Shown piece by piece: positions 27,542-39,270 of a DNA stretch of 64,000 bases; position 1 is the first letter of the stretch; the number at the start of each line of letters is the position of its first letter. The stretch is taken from positions 62,001-126,000 of the forward strand of contig NZ_JAFKRH010000015.1 of assembly GCF_019038465.1 (NCBI RefSeq), given 5' to 3'. The translations under genes were made by a program, and so were the position numbers. Below the pieces are notes generated by a model. That model had not been told where the DNA came from and made no database searches. It worked only from the letters and a program-made list of their open reading frames with translations. The DNA is from Synechococcus sp. CCY 0621. GTDB lineage: Bacteria; Cyanobacteriota; Cyanobacteriia; PCC-6307; Cyanobiaceae.

Positions 27542-28805
27542 CGCGGCTGTCGTAGAGGGGAATGTCGGTGGCGTGGAGGGCCACCAGCACCAGGGTCGCC
27601 GCCCACCAGGCCCGATCGAACAGGCTGCCGCCGGCCATGCCCAGCCAGCCGGCCCGGCCCAGCAGCCACAGCACCAGCCCCACCACGAGCACGGCGACCG
27701 GAACCCCGTGGCTCAAGGCCAGATCGATCGGCAGGTTGTGGGGGTGGCCATGCCAGAAGCCGGTTCGCATCGGGTAAATGATGCTGAAGGCGGCCGCCCC
27801 CCAACCCAGCCAGGGCCGTTCGGCGATCAGCCCCACGGCCACCTGCCACTGGGCCAGGCGGGTGATCGCCAGCGGCCGCTGACCGCCGGAGTCCAGGTCG
27901 ATCAGCCGGCCCCAGATCGCCTCGGGCACCAGCTGGCGAGCCAGCTCCTGCGGGGCGGCCGGCACCCAGGGCAGGGTGGCCAGGCCGATCACCGCCAGCA
28001 CCACCAGCAGCACCGGCAGCAGCCACACCCAGCTGCCCGGCCCCGCCACCAGGGGCACCGCCAGCATCAGGGCCCCCCAGGCATTGCGGGAATCGGTGAG
28101 AAACACCGCCGCCACCAGGCTGGCGGCGATCACCAGCACCACCCCCCGGCGCCGCCAGCCCTGGCGGGCGTCCAGCAGGGCCGCCAGGGTGAAGGGCCAG
28201 GCCAGGACCATCCAGGCCCCGGCGATGTTGGCGTAATCGAACAGGCCCGCCAGCCGCTGCGGCGGATTGCCACCCGCCTTGATGTGCCAGATGATCAGGC
28301 CCCCCAGCCACTGGAACGGTCCGCTCCAGCCCCACCAGAGCTGGCCCAGGCCGGTGAGGATCACCGGCACCGTGCCGGCCACCAGGGCCAGGGCCACCCG
28401 GCGGCGGGCGGCGGGGGTGCCGAGATACACCTGGAAGCCCCAGAAGCCCCAGAAGAAGGGCAGCCAGTTGCCCATCCCCAGCCAGGCCAGTTCGTTGCTG
28501 GCGGCCCGGAAGCAGCCCAGCACCATCAGCACCGCCGTTGCCAGAAGCACACCATTGGCGCGGTCCTCCAGGACGGGGCGACGGCCGCGGCTGCCCAGGA
28601 TCAGGGCCAGCAGCAGGGCCAGGCCACCCAGAAAGGCACTGCTGGCCAGCAGGAACATCCCCAGCTGGAAACAGCGCCAGCCCAGGGGGGTGGCGGCGGC
28701 GGGCCGATGCGCCAGCAGGCGGTCATCGAGGGCGGAAAAACGGATCACCGGGGCGGCGGCGGCAACGGGGGACCGGCGGCGGGTCCCGGGGGAAGGCTCA
28801 ATCAA
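27468..28805 (-). CDS. O-antigen ligase-like polytopic membrane protein
   Basis: An integral membrane protein of up to 445 residues with ten or more hydrophobic segments and a large loop before HPHNLPIDLALSHG, the region typical of the Wzy/WaaL (O-antigen ligase) superfamily. The cyanobacterial IctB-type proteins belong to the same superfamily. The role could be glycan ligation or polymerisation, or it may be uncharacterised. The TTG at 28805 overlaps the end of purU by eight bases; a GTG about 50 bases further in is an alternative start. The 3' end overlaps the radical SAM gene by 74 bp. Confidence 0.72.
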   Translation of the reverse strand: MIEPSPGTRRRSPVAAAAPVIRFSALDDRLLAHRPAAATPLGWRCFQLGMFLLASSAFLGGLALLLALILGSRGRRPVLEDRANGVLLATAVLMVLGCFRAASNELAWLGMGNWLPFFWGFWGFQVYLGTPAARRRVALALVAGTVPVILTGLGQLWWGWSGPFQWLGGLIIWHIKAGGNPPQRLAGLFDYANIAGAWMVLAWPFTLAALLDARQGWRRRGVVLVIAASLVAAVFLTDSRNAWGALMLAVPLVAGPGSWVWLLPVLLVVLAVIGLATLPWVPAAPQELARQLVPEAIWGRLIDLDSGGQRPLAITRLAQWQVAVGLIAERPWLGWGAAAFSIIYPMRTGFWHGHPHNLPIDLALSHGVPVAVLVVGLVLWLLGRAGWLGMAGGSLFDRAWWAATLVLVALHATDIPLYDSRVNVAGWVLLAGLRCYRQPAPPAGA

Positions 28806-29652
28806 ACACAGCGGTTCGGCCGCGATAGACCATCACCTGTCGCCGCAGAAACAGGCGCACCGCCCGGGCCAGGGCCAGCCGTTCGGTGTCCCGACCTTTG
28901 CGGATCAGGTCCTCCACCTCGTCCCGGTGACCCACGTGCATGGTGGCCTGCTCGATGATCGGGCCCCCGTCCAGCTCCTCGGTGACGAAGTGGGCGGTGG
29001 CGCCGATCAGCTTGACGCCGCGCTCCCAGGCGCGGTGGTACGGCTGGGCCCCCTGGAAGGCGGGCAGGAAGGAGTGGTGGATGTTGATCACCTGGGAAAA
29101 GCGGGCCAGGAACGCCGGGCTGAGCACCTGCATGTATTTGGCCAGCACCACCAGCTCGATCCCCTCCTCCGCCAGCAGGTCCAGCTGGGCCTGCTCCACC
29201 TCCGCCCGGGAGGCCGCCGTGATCGGCAGATGCACGAAGCGGGCACCGAAATCAGCCGCCAGCGACGCCAGGTCCGGGTGGTTGGAGACCACCAGGGGAA
29301 CCAGCATCGGCAGTTCCCCGGAGCGGGTGCGCCAGAGCAGGTCCACCAGGCAGTGGTCCTGGCGGCTGGCGAAGATCGCCACCCGGGGCAGGGCATCGGA
29401 GAAATGCACCTGACCCTCACCGCCGAGGCGCCCCGCCAGGGCCGCCACCGCCGGCACGATCGCCTCGCGCGGCAGGCCGAAGCCCTCCAGGGCCCATTCG
29501 ATCCGGCTCAGGAACAGCCCCGCCCCCGCATCGGTGTGGTGATCGGCATGCACGATGTTGCCGCCGTTGGCGGCCACCCAGCCCGAGAGTTCGCTCACCA
29601 GCCCTGGCCGATCGGGGCAGATCAGCTGCAGGATCGCCGTGGGAGAACGCAT
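28798..29652 (-). CDS. purU: Formyltetrahydrofolate deformylase
   Basis: Hydrolyses 10-formyl-tetrahydrofolate to formate and tetrahydrofolate. The 284-residue protein has an N-terminal ACT domain (about 5-80, opening LQLICPDRPGLVSELSG) and a formyltransferase-fold domain. The latter carries the catalytic set in NIHHSFLPAF and the aspartate in GHRDEVEDL. In E. coli PurU supplies formate to PurT, and a purT gene is present about 10 kb away in this window. It is the upstream gene of a pair with the O-antigen-ligase-like gene (8-bp overlap). Confidence 0.94.
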   Translation of the reverse strand: MRSPTAILQLICPDRPGLVSELSGWVAANGGNIVHADHHTDAGAGLFLSRIEWALEGFGLPREAIVPAVAALAGRLGGEGQVHFSDALPRVAIFASRQDHCLVDLLWRTRSGELPMLVPLVVSNHPDLASLAADFGARFVHLPITAASRAEVEQAQLDLLAEEGIELVVLAKYMQVLSPAFLARFSQVINIHHSFLPAFQGAQPYHRAWERGVKLIGATAHFVTEELDGGPIIEQATMHVGHRDEVEDLIRKGRDTERLALARAVRLFLRRQVMVYRGRTAVFD

Positions 29653-29745
29653 CGATGATTCCGGAATGGAGCGTTGTCGGGACCGTCATGGTGGCGCAGT
29701 CGGGCCGGTAAAGTCACGGCGCCAGCCACGTCACAGCACCGTCCC

Positions 29746-30342
29746 ATGGCCGTCGCGTCGATCCCCGCCCCCATCTCCCTGATGGCAGGCCTGCGCCGCC
29801 TCGGCCTGCTCGCCGTGGCCTTGCTGCTCAGCCTTTCGCTGGTGGCCTGCTCGGGTGACCAGACCCGCAAGCCCCCGACGATCAGCCCCGCCGACATGAA
29901 CCTGATCGCCCGTCAGGCCGAAGGGTTCCTGGCCTCCAAGGAGCGCCTGCCCGAACTGGCCGATCTGGTCAACGACCGCAACTGGGTCTTCACCCGCAAC
30001 CTGATCCATGGTCCGATGCAGGATCTGGGTCGCCAGATGCTCTACATCAACCAGCGCCTGCTTCCAGCCGACAGGGCCGAGGCCGGCAAGCGGGCCACCA
30101 AGCTCAAGTCCTCCCTGGCCAAGCTTGATGAGGCCGCCCGTCTGCAGGACGGCGAGAACCTGCGCAAGGACTACATCAAGGTGGCCACCGGCTTCAGTGC
30201 CTATGCCGAGGTGATCCCGGCCGAGGCCGTCGCCATGGCCGAAGCCTTCGCCGCCGAGGCGAAGGTGTCCAATGCCGTGCCCCCGGCCCCCTCGGCCTCC
30301 ACCCCCGCTCCCCAGCCCGTCTCGGTGAGCGACGACGCCTGA
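29746..30342 (+). CDS. psbQ: Photosystem II PsbQ (CyanoQ) lipoprotein
   Basis: Lumenal lipoprotein that stabilises the oxygen-evolving side of photosystem II. The 198-residue protein has a signal peptide and lipobox LSLVAC (Cys35). A helical-bundle domain follows with LVNDRNWVFTRNLIHGPMQDLGRQM and KDYIKVATGFSAYAEVIP, characteristic of cyanobacterial PsbQ. The C-terminal ~30 residues are alanine/proline-rich. ATG 29746 is used; an internal ATG at 29782 is an alternative directly before the signal peptide. It is divergent from purU with about 93 bp between and is followed by the FAD oxidoreductase after 46 bp. Confidence 0.9.
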   Translation: MAVASIPAPISLMAGLRRLGLLAVALLLSLSLVACSGDQTRKPPTISPADMNLIARQAEGFLASKERLPELADLVNDRNWVFTRNLIHGPMQDLGRQMLYINQRLLPADRAEAGKRATKLKSSLAKLDEAARLQDGENLRKDYIKVATGFSAYAEVIPAEAVAMAEAFAAEAKVSNAVPPAPSASTPAPQPVSVSDDA

Positions 30343-30388
30343 GGCCAGGCCCCGGAACGATCCGCCAGCCGGCGGCGCCTCCACCACG

Positions 30389-31498
30389 GTGATCGTGGTG
30401 GGGGCCGGCATCGTGGGCCTGGCCTGCGCCTGGTGGCTCCAGGGCCGGGGCCACAAGGTGTTGCTGCTGGATCCGGTCCTTTCCGGTGATCCCCCGGGCG
30501 TTCGCGATGCCGGCGGCGAGTGGCGCAGCGGCAGCCGGGCCGCCCTCGGCGTGCTGATGGCCGACAGCTTCCACCGCGACCGGGGCCGGGCCTGGGACCT
30601 GCGTCAGCGCAGCCAGGAGCTCTGGGGCCAGTGGCGCCGCGAGCTGGCGCAACGGGGACATCCGATCCCCTACCGGGCAGGGGTGCTGCTGCTGGCCGCC
30701 GATGGCGCCGAGGCGGAACGCCTGGCGGCGCTGGGGGCGCGCAAACGGGCCCTGGGCCTGCCCATGGAACCCTGGGACCGGCGGCGGCTGGAGCCGCTCC
30801 AGCCCACCCTGCCCCAGCCGTCCCTGGCGGGGCTCCACTGCGGCCGCGATGGCCAGCTCGATCCCTGCACCGCCCTGGCCGCCCTGGCGGCGGACGGCCG
30901 GCAACGGGGCCTGAGCCTGCGGGGAGAGGCGGCCGTGGCCCTCCAGCCCGATCAGGGCGGCTGGCGGGTGGATCTGGCCGGCGGCGGAGCGGAGCGGGCG
31001 GCCTGGGTGGTGCTGGCGGCCGGGACCACCGCCGGCGCCTTGCTGGCAGGCGTTTCTGGCATCGCAGGCGATCGCTGGACGCTGGAGCCGGTGCTGGGCC
31101 AGGCCCTGGAGCTGGAACTCGAGGCCCCCCTGCCCACCCACTGGCCCGGGACGGTGGTGTGGCGCGGCGTCAATCTGGTGCCCCGTCCCGACCTGGAGGG
31201 CGGCCGGCGGCTGTGGCTGGGGGCGACCCTGGAACCGGGCGACAGGGCCGACCCGGCCCAGCTCGTCCAGCTGCGCCAGCTGGGCGGTGCGGCGCCGGAG
31301 TGGTTGCGGGAGGCACAGGTGGTGCGCCATTGGCAGGGCCTGCGGCCGCGGCCCGTGGGCCAGCCGGCCCCGCTGCTGGAGCATCCGGCACCGGGGCTGC
31401 TGCTGGCGGCGGGCCACTACCGCAACGGCGTGCTGCTGGCACCGGCCAGCGCCGCCTGGGTGGCCGACCGGATCGAGGCCGGCCGCCACGGCGCCTGA
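30389..31498 (+). CDS. FAD-dependent amino acid oxidase-family protein (ThiO-like)
   Basis: A 369-residue member of the DAO family of flavoproteins. The N-terminal nucleotide-binding motif VVGAGIVGLACAWWL is followed by the substrate-binding region and a C-terminal RPRPVGQPAPLLE...GHYRNGVLLAPA pattern, which is typical of glycine oxidase ThiO and related enzymes. ThiO makes the iminoacetate used in thiazole synthesis; assignment to thiamine synthesis here is inference. GTG 30389 is the start because the FAD motif begins at once. A strong terminator lies just after the stop. Confidence 0.8.
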   Translation: MIVVGAGIVGLACAWWLQGRGHKVLLLDPVLSGDPPGVRDAGGEWRSGSRAALGVLMADSFHRDRGRAWDLRQRSQELWGQWRRELAQRGHPIPYRAGVLLLAADGAEAERLAALGARKRALGLPMEPWDRRRLEPLQPTLPQPSLAGLHCGRDGQLDPCTALAALAADGRQRGLSLRGEAAVALQPDQGGWRVDLAGGGAERAAWVVLAAGTTAGALLAGVSGIAGDRWTLEPVLGQALELELEAPLPTHWPGTVVWRGVNLVPRPDLEGGRRLWLGATLEPGDRADPAQLVQLRQLGGAAPEWLREAQVVRHWQGLRPRPVGQPAPLLEHPAPGLLLAAGHYRNGVLLAPASAAWVADRIEAGRHGA

Positions 31499-31517
31499 AA
31501 GACACAGCAGCCCATGA

Positions 31518-31540
31518 AAAAGCCCCCCGAGGGGGGCTTG
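31518..31540 (-). terminator. Rho-independent terminator of dnaK
   Basis: On the minus strand a GC-rich perfect stem (AAGCCCCCC at 31520-31528 pairing with GGGGGGCTT at 31531-31539, two-base apical gap so a smaller effective stem) is followed by TTTTT. It lies 34 bp after the dnaK stop. On the plus strand the same hairpin lies 20 bp after the oxidoreductase stop, so it may serve both directions. Confidence 0.8.
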
Positions 31541-31573
31541 GTGCAGATGGATCCGGGCCGGGCGGCCCAGGGA

Positions 31574-33478
<1,905 letters not shown>

Positions 33479-33654
33479 GGATGACCGACTCCTGTTGTGA
33501 ATGAATTTCTGGCTTCCGCCATCTTCCGCATCCGGGGTTGACCCAGGCGAGGGGTGGTTCCCGAACCGGTGCCGTACCGGGACGGGGCCGGCGGCCTGTC
33601 GGAGCCTGGGATCCGGCGGATCTACGGTCGGGCGGCAGCTGCCCGCGCGAGCCC

Positions 33655-34569
33655 ATGGCGACCCCCCCGACAGCACCGACGATCGGTGGCGGCACCGCCC
33701 TGGTGGGGGTGCTGGGGGATCCGGTGCGCCATTCCCTTTCGCCGGCGATGCACAACGCCGCCATCGCCGAGCTGGGCCTCGACTGGGCCTACCTGGCCCT
33801 GCCGGTGGCGGCCTCCGACCTCGCCGTGGTGCTGCGGGCCCTGGCGGCGATCGACTGCCGCGGCCTGAACGTCACCCTGCCCCACAAGCAGGCCGCCGCC
33901 GAACTGGCGGACGCGCTGACACCGCTGGCCCAGCGGCTGGGGGTCGTGAACACCCTGGTGCGTCGCGAAGGCGGCGGCTGGCTCGGCACCAACACCGATG
34001 TGGAGGGTTTTCTGGCGCCGCTGCGGCCCCTGGCCGCCCGTGAAGCGCTGGTGCTGGGCTGCGGTGGCAGTGCCCGGGCGGTGGTGGCGGGCCTGGTGGA
34101 CCTGGGCCTGGACTGCATCCGGGTGGCGGGCCGCGACGCCGCGCGCCTGGAGCCGTTCATCCGCTCCTGCGCCGACTGGGCCCCCGGCCTGGTGCCCCTG
34201 GTCTGGGAACCGGACAGCACCGGCTCAGCGGACCCCCTGGGCGCGGCGTTGGCGAGCGCCGATCTGGTCGTCAACACCACCCCGGTGGGGATGGCCTCCA
34301 CGGGCGATCCCGCCGCCGCGGAGCGCTCGCCCCTGCGCGCCGACCAGATCGCGGCCCTGTCACCGGCGACCACGGTCTACGACCTCATCTACACACCCAG
34401 ACCCACGGCCCTGTTGCGCCTGGCCCGCCAGCAGGGCTGCCGCAGCATCGACGGCCTGGAGATGCTGGTGCAGCAAGGGGCCGCCTCCCTGCGGCTCTGG
34501 AGCGGACGGCAGGAGATGCCGGTCGTCGCCATGCGGGCCGCCGCTCTGGCCCGGCTGGAGGCCCCCTAG
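33655..34569 (+). CDS. aroE: Shikimate dehydrogenase
   Basis: NADPH-dependent reduction of 3-dehydroshikimate to shikimate. The 304-residue protein has the substrate motif [13 protein letters not shown] (about 25-37), the catalytic lysine in NVTLPHKQ (about 72-79), NTDVEGF (about 112-118) and a glycine-rich NADP motif [13 protein letters not shown] 33655 fits the family start. It sits divergent from dnaK and is followed by a Tic20-like gene after 36 bp. The first pathway enzyme, DAHP synthase, is encoded elsewhere in this window. Confidence 0.95.
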   Translation: MATPPTAPTIGGGTALVGVLGDPVRHSLSPAMHNAAIAELGLDWAYLALPVAASDLAVVLRALAAIDCRGLNVTLPHKQAAAELADALTPLAQRLGVVNTLVRREGGGWLGTNTDVEGFLAPLRPLAAREALVLGCGGSARAVVAGLVDLGLDCIRVAGRDAARLEPFIRSCADWAPGLVPLVWEPDSTGSADPLGAALASADLVVNTTPVGMASTGDPAAAERSPLRADQIAALSPATTVYDLIYTPRPTALLRLARQQGCRSIDGLEMLVQQGAASLRLWSGRQEMPVVAMRAAALARLEAP

Positions 34570-34605
34570 CCTGCGTTCACTGTCCTGCCTTTGCCCAGAG
34601 CCCCC

Positions 34606-35073
34606 ATGGAAGGTCCTCCGATCTGGCAGCGGCTGCTGGGAGCCCTGGCCTACCTGCTGCCCCTGAGCGACGCCCTGCGCTTTGGCCAGGCCCTGTTCGA
34701 CATGTTCCCGCTGCTGCAGTGGGTCGCCGTGCCGGCCCTGCCCCTGGTGGTGCTGGAGCAGGCCATCCCCTTCGGCGGGCTGGTGCTGTTCCTGCTCCTG
34801 TTCCTGCTGGTGGTACGCAACCCCAGGGTGCCCTACCCGATCCGCTTCAACGTGCTGCAGGCGATCCTGATCGACATCGTGCTGGTGCTGCTCACCCTCG
34901 CCTTCGACACACTGCTGGCCCCCCTCGGCGCCGGCTTCGCCATCCGCACCCTCTCCAACACGATCTTCCTCGGCACCCTGCTGCTGGTGCTGTTCTCGGT
35001 GATCCAGAGCCTGCGGGGCAAGGAAGCCGACATCCCCACCGTCTCCGAAGCCGTGCGGATGCAGCTGTTCTGA
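34606..35073 (+). CDS. Tic20 family membrane protein
   Basis: A 155-residue four-helix membrane protein resembling the cyanobacterial relatives of the chloroplast import component Tic20. It begins IWQRLLGALAYLLPLSDALRFG and has VRNPRVPYPIRFNVLQAILIDI, both typical of the group. The function in cyanobacteria is not established. ATG 34606 is chosen over the earlier TTG. It lies between aroE and rpsF on the same strand. Confidence 0.85.
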   Translation: MEGPPIWQRLLGALAYLLPLSDALRFGQALFDMFPLLQWVAVPALPLVVLEQAIPFGGLVLFLLLFLLVVRNPRVPYPIRFNVLQAILIDIVLVLLTLAFDTLLAPLGAGFAIRTLSNTIFLGTLLLVLFSVIQSLRGKEADIPTVSEAVRMQLF

Positions 35074-35164
35074 ACGTTCCTGGAGGAGCGGCGACGACGC
35101 TGCGATAGGTTCCTAGATCCGTCGCTGAAGGGCTCCGTGCCCATCAGCCCCTCCACAGGCGACC

Positions 35165-35527
35165 ATGACGCAGCCCTATTACGAGACCATGTACATCCTC
35201 CGGCCGGACATTCCGGAAGAGGAAGTCGAAACCCACGTCGCCAAGTACCGCGACCTCGTGATCGAGGCCGGCGCCGAAGTTCTCGACACGCAGATGCGCG
35301 GCAAGCGCCGGCTGGCCTACCCGATCGCCAAGCACCGGGAAGGCATCTACGTGCAGCTCAACCACAGCGGCGACGGCCAGCAGGTGGCCGTACTCGAGCG
35401 GGCCATGCGGCTTTCTGAAGACGTGATCCGCTACCTGACCGTGATCCAGGACGGCCCCATGCCTCCCCCCCGCAGCGTCCCCGGCGCCGCCGTCGAGGTG
35501 GCCCCCACCGAACCGGCGGCGGTCTGA
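35165..35527 (+). CDS. rpsF: 30S ribosomal protein S6
   Basis: Small-subunit ribosomal protein of 120 residues beginning [20 protein letters not shown], with the S6 pattern [18 protein letters not shown] in the middle. The C-terminal ~25 residues are proline/alanine/glutamate-rich, a common extension in cyanobacteria. ATG 35165 is clear. It lies 91 bp after the Tic20-like gene and upstream of a coiled-coil hypothetical gene. Confidence 0.96.
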   Translation: MTQPYYETMYILRPDIPEEEVETHVAKYRDLVIEAGAEVLDTQMRGKRRLAYPIAKHREGIYVQLNHSGDGQQVAVLERAMRLSEDVIRYLTVIQDGPMPPPRSVPGAAVEVAPTEPAAV

Positions 35528-35584
35528 TCCCGGTTGTTCATCCCTGAGCACTGGGCCTAAAGTCCGCCCAATGGGTGCTAGGCG

Positions 35585-36319
35585 ATGACAGCTTCGGACA
35601 AGGAGGACGCCTATCCGGAGGGAACCCTCCCATCCCGTGTGGTGCCGGCCCAGCCGGCCTACACCCCTTCTGGTTGGCCCGCCAATCAGGCACCGCCGGC
35701 TCCGAGCGTGCTGACCCCCGGCCAGCCGGTGGCCCCTCTGGCGCCGCCACAGCCGGCCAGCTTCAGCTTTGGCGAGGTGCCTGCCGCCGGCGCCGACACG
35801 GCGGCCATCCCCCGCGAGCCGATCGACGCCGAGCCGATCCTGCTGGACCCAATCGCGCCACCGGCTGCGGCCAAGGCCCCCCAGGCGGCAGCGGCGGGCT
35901 CGAGCCTCGCCATCACCACCACCGGCCCGGATGCCCACCAGCTCGAAATGGAGCTGGCAGCCGCCCGCGATGAGCTCAAGGCGCTGCACGAAATGCTCGA
36001 AGACCTTCCCGAGATCTTCGAGCGCAAGTTTCAGCAGCGCCTGGCCACAGTGATGGAGCACCAGAAGCATCTGCTCGACGACAACCAGGCCCTGCGGGAG
36101 CGGCTGTACAGCCTCAATCCGGCTGCCGCCGACGGTCCACCGCCTGGCTCAGGCCGCCCCCAGCCCCTGCTGCTGTCCACGGTGGTCAGGAAGGAAGGCT
36201 GGGGTCAGGCCCTGAAGCGGGCCCTGCGGCTGGGCGGCCCGGACGCCAATGGGCGTACGGGCGAGGGGACACACCAGAAGATCAGTCGCCACGACGACGG
36301 GCGGCCCATAACCGCGTAG
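35585..36319 (+). CDS. Hypothetical protein with proline-rich N-half and coiled coil
   Basis: Not recognised as a named family. The 244-residue protein has a low-complexity proline/alanine-rich first half (about 1-115). A predicted coiled coil follows (about 118-178), containing [20 protein letters not shown] and [19 protein letters not shown]. The C-terminal segment is basic and glycine-rich. No signal peptide or membrane segment is seen. Its 3' end overlaps the convergent argG end by 38 bp. The position between rpsF and argG suggests a conserved picocyanobacterial gene, but that is inference. Confidence 0.7.
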   Translation: MTASDKEDAYPEGTLPSRVVPAQPAYTPSGWPANQAPPAPSVLTPGQPVAPLAPPQPASFSFGEVPAAGADTAAIPREPIDAEPILLDPIAPPAAAKAPQAAAAGSSLAITTTGPDAHQLEMELAAARDELKALHEMLEDLPEIFERKFQQRLATVMEHQKHLLDDNQALRERLYSLNPAAADGPPPGSGRPQPLLLSTVVRKEGWGQALKRALRLGGPDANGRTGEGTHQKISRHDDGRPITA

Positions 36320-37538
36320 GCATCCCCCAGACGTAGATGAAGCCCTCGGCGGCGCGGTGATCGAACAGATCCTCGGCGCCATAGGTGGCCATGTCGGGCA
36401 CATAGAGGCTGTCGCTGGCGCTGGAGCGCCCCACCACGGTGGCGCTGCCCTTCTGGAGCCGGATCCGCACCAGGCCGTTCACCGTGGCCTGGGTGCGGTC
36501 GAGGAAGCCGTCAAGGGCGTCCTTGAGGGGGCCGAACCAGAGGCCCTGATACACCAGATCCGCCCAGCTCATCTCGATCTGGCGCTTGTAGCGGAGCACG
36601 TCGGCGGCCAGGGTGAGGCTCTCCAGCTCCTGGTGGGCGCGGATCAGCAGCAGCAGGCCAGGGGTTTCGTAGATCTCCCGGCTCTTGATGCCCACCACCC
36701 GGTTCTCGATCATGTCGAGGCGGCCGAAGCCATGGGTCCCCGCCAGGGCATTGGCCCGCCGGATCAGGGCCACCGGGTCGAGACGCTCACCGTCGATCGC
36801 CACCGGATTGCCCTGCTCGAAGGCGATCTCCACCACCTGCCCCTCGGTCGGGGCATCCGCCACCGAGCGGGTCATGGCAAAGACCTCCTCCGGCGGCTCC
36901 ACCATCGGGTCCTCCAGGGGGCCAGCCTCGATGCTGCGGCCCAGCAGGTTGAGGTCGATCGAATAGGGGGATTTCTTGCTCACCGGCGCCGGAATGTCAA
37001 AGCGCTCGCCGTAGGCGATCGTCTCTTCCCGGCTCATGCCCCATTCCCGCGCCGGAGCCAGCACCTTGAGGTCGGGGGCCAGGGCACCGATCGCGACATC
37101 GAAGCGCACCTGATCGTTGCCTTTGCCGGTGCAGCCGTGGGCCACCGCATCGGCACCCACCTCGCGGGCCACCTCGACGAGGCGACGGGCGATCAGGGGG
37201 CGGGCCAGGGCCGTTGACAGGGGATAGCGGCCCTCATAGAGGGCATTGGCCCGGATGGCGGGGAAGGCGAACTCGCGGATGAAGGGATCGATCAGGTCGT
37301 CGACCAGGGAGCGGCTGGCGCCGGCCGCCAGGGCCTTGAGCCGGATCGGCTCGAGTTCATCGCCCTGGCCCAGGTCGGCGGCGAAGGTGATCACCTCCTT
37401 CACCCCCCACTCCCGCATCAGGTAGGGGATGCAGACGCTGGTGTCGACACCACCGGAATAGGCGAGCACGACCCGCTCGGCACGCGGCGTTCCTGTCTGC
37501 GGTGCACCACCCGCCACCTGCTGCCCCAACTCCGCCAT
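36282..37538 (-). CDS. argG: Argininosuccinate synthase
   Basis: Joins citrulline and aspartate with ATP to give argininosuccinate in arginine synthesis. The 418-residue protein has the ATP motif [11 protein letters not shown] (about 27-37), [12 protein letters not shown] and the middle pattern [17 protein letters not shown]. The length is slightly longer than the usual ~400 owing to short extensions at both ends. Its ATG overlaps the stop of the small membrane protein gene upstream (TGATG read on the minus strand), indicating coupling. It is convergent with the coiled-coil gene, overlapping by 38 bp. Confidence 0.97.
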   Translation of the reverse strand: MAELGQQVAGGAPQTGTPRAERVVLAYSGGVDTSVCIPYLMREWGVKEVITFAADLGQGDELEPIRLKALAAGASRSLVDDLIDPFIREFAFPAIRANALYEGRYPLSTALARPLIARRLVEVAREVGADAVAHGCTGKGNDQVRFDVAIGALAPDLKVLAPAREWGMSREETIAYGERFDIPAPVSKKSPYSIDLNLLGRSIEAGPLEDPMVEPPEEVFAMTRSVADAPTEGQVVEIAFEQGNPVAIDGERLDPVALIRRANALAGTHGFGRLDMIENRVVGIKSREIYETPGLLLLIRAHQELESLTLAADVLRYKRQIEMSWADLVYQGLWFGPLKDALDGFLDRTQATVNGLVRIRLQKGSATVVGRSSASDSLYVPDMATYGAEDLFDHRAAEGFIYVWGMPTRLWAARRRGD

Positions 37539-37795
37539 CAGTGACGCTCCTGCTCAGTGGCGACCGATTCTGTCGCCTGGGGCCATTCTCCCCCCTGGTC
37601 CGCCGCCGGCAGGCGCCAGCGAAGCAGAACCACCAGGGCCAGCAGCAGGGGCGGCCCGAGCACCAGGGCCGCCACCACCGCCGGCACGATCGGCAGGGGC
37701 TGGGGCCAGCGGATGGCGGCCGCGGCCAGCAGGGTGCTGAGGATGAGGGCCGCCGACCAGAGACGGCCCACTTCCAGAATCTTGGCGGTGTTCAT
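37538..37795 (-). CDS. Small two-helix membrane protein
   Basis: An 85-residue protein with two hydrophobic helices (about 12-28 and 34-58) joined by a short proline-containing turn, and a hydrophilic C-tail. No family is recognised. Its stop overlaps the argG start by one base, so it is almost certainly in one operon with argG. The divergent DUF3134 gene starts 51 bp away. Coding status is supported by the coupled start-stop arrangement and the clean hydrophobic pattern. Confidence 0.65.
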   Translation of the reverse strand: MNTAKILEVGRLWSAALILSTLLAAAAIRWPQPLPIVPAVVAALVLGPPLLLALVVLLRWRLPAADQGGEWPQATESVATEQERH

Positions 37796-37846
37796 GGGCG
37801 GCGCGGTAGGGTGATGAGTCGGTCCTTGACGACCCAGCCTGACGGC

Positions 37847-38098
37847 ATGAGCATTCTCGACACGATCAACCCCTCCCTGACCCGCTACCGGCGCAACGAG
37901 CCGGCGCCGGTGCTGCCATTGCGGGATGAGCCCGATCTGCTGAGCCTGCTGGAGGCCAGCGGCCGCCTGGTGGCCGATGAGGAAACGGCCAGCACCGATG
38001 TGAGCACGGTGGAAGAGGAGGAGCTGTCGGCGCTGATGGGCGAGAAAGAGGATTACAGCCCGGCCGACGAGCCCTCGGAGGAAGACTGGGAGGACTGA
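37847..38098 (+). CDS. DUF3134 family protein
   Basis: An acidic 83-residue protein of a cyanobacterial family of unknown function. It begins [20 protein letters not shown] and includes [20 protein letters not shown], followed by a highly acidic tail ending SEEDWED. ATG 37847 gives the family's normal length. It lies 34 bp upstream of mraY on the same strand and is divergent from the argG operon. Confidence 0.85.
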   Translation: MSILDTINPSLTRYRRNEPAPVLPLRDEPDLLSLLEASGRLVADEETASTDVSTVEEEELSALMGEKEDYSPADEPSEEDWED

Positions 38099-38132
38099 CG
38101 GTCCGATCCGTCACCACCCTGCAGCCCCTCCG

Positions 38133-39209
38133 ATGGCTTCCCGCGACGGCCGCACGCCTGCGGCCCTGCTCGGCCTGATCCTGCTGGCCGCCTGCCTGGC
38201 CAGCGACGCCCTGGTGGCCAATTCCATGCTGACCCTGCCGCTGGTGGTGGCGGCCCTGGTCAGCGCTGGTGTGGCGGCCCTCGGGGTGCCCCGCCTGCGC
38301 GCCCTGAAACTGGGCCAGGTGATCCGCCATGAGGGCCCCCAGGCCCACCACAGCAAGGCGGGCACGCCGACGATGGGGGGGCTGCTGGTGGTGCCCGTGG
38401 GGGTGCTGGTGGGGGGGCTGATCAGCCCGCAGGATCCCCGTCTGCTGGCGGTGGCGGCCGTCACCCTGGCCTACATGGCCATCGGTGCCGTCGACGACTG
38501 GCGCAGCCTCACCCGCCGCACCAACACGGGCTTGAGCCCCCGGGGCAAGCTGCTGCTGCAGGCCCTGGCTGCGGTGGGCTTCCTGCTCTGGGCCCACCAG
38601 GGCGGCTGGCTGGGGGGCGGCGTGCCCGGCGACCTGGGTCTGCCCTTCGGCCGGGTGCTCACCCTCGGACTGCTGATCTGGCCGCTGGCCCTGTTCGTCT
38701 TCCTGGCCGAAAGCAATGCCACCAACCTCACCGACGGGCTCGATGGCCTGGCCGCCGGCTGCGGCGCCATCGTGTTCACCGGCATGGGACTGCAGCTGAT
38801 GCTGCGGGGGCATGGGGGGGATCCGGTGCTGGCCGCCTTCTGCACGGCGATGGCGGGCTGCTGGCTCGGTTTCCTCAGCCAGAACCGCCACCCCGCCCGG
38901 GTGTTCATGGGCGACACGGGCTCCCTGGCCATGGGGGCCGCCCTCTCCTCGGTGGCCCTGCTGACCGACAGCCTCTGGCCCCTGCTGCTGATGGGGGGGG
39001 TGTTCCTGGCCGAATCCCTCTCGGTGATCCTGCAGGTGGGCGTGTTCAAGGCCACCAAGGGCGCCGACGGCCAGGGGCGACGCCTGTTCCGCATGGCCCC
39101 GCTGCACCACCATTTCGAACTGGGGGGACTGCCGGAGCAGCGCGTGGTGCTCGGTCTGTGGGGCGCCAGCCTGATACTGGTGCTGGTGGGGTTGGTGCTG
39201 CTGCCCTGA
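38133..39209 (+). CDS. mraY: Phospho-N-acetylmuramoyl-pentapeptide transferase
   Basis: Makes lipid I by transferring phospho-MurNAc-pentapeptide to undecaprenyl phosphate, the first membrane step of peptidoglycan synthesis. The 358-residue protein has about ten helices. Signature motifs are [21 protein letters not shown] with its aspartate pair, [27 protein letters not shown] and [12 protein letters not shown] 38133 gives a normal length. It follows the DUF3134 gene and precedes a small hypothetical gene. Confidence 0.96.
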   Translation: MASRDGRTPAALLGLILLAACLASDALVANSMLTLPLVVAALVSAGVAALGVPRLRALKLGQVIRHEGPQAHHSKAGTPTMGGLLVVPVGVLVGGLISPQDPRLLAVAAVTLAYMAIGAVDDWRSLTRRTNTGLSPRGKLLLQALAAVGFLLWAHQGGWLGGGVPGDLGLPFGRVLTLGLLIWPLALFVFLAESNATNLTDGLDGLAAGCGAIVFTGMGLQLMLRGHGGDPVLAAFCTAMAGCWLGFLSQNRHPARVFMGDTGSLAMGAALSSVALLTDSLWPLLLMGGVFLAESLSVILQVGVFKATKGADGQGRRLFRMAPLHHHFELGGLPEQRVVLGLWGASLILVLVGLVLLP

Positions 39210-39270
39210 GCAGCCGCTCCCTGTCGTCGATCGCGGCGACCCCGCCCATCGCTCCGTCGCACCCGGGCCC

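Noticed and set aside
27396-28958. A 520-codon plus-strand frame.
   Set aside because: Opposite the O-antigen-ligase-like gene; low-complexity composition with no domain.
33479-33654. CIRCE operator for dnaK.
   Set aside because: No inverted repeat with TTAGCACTC was found in the region between dnaK and aroE.
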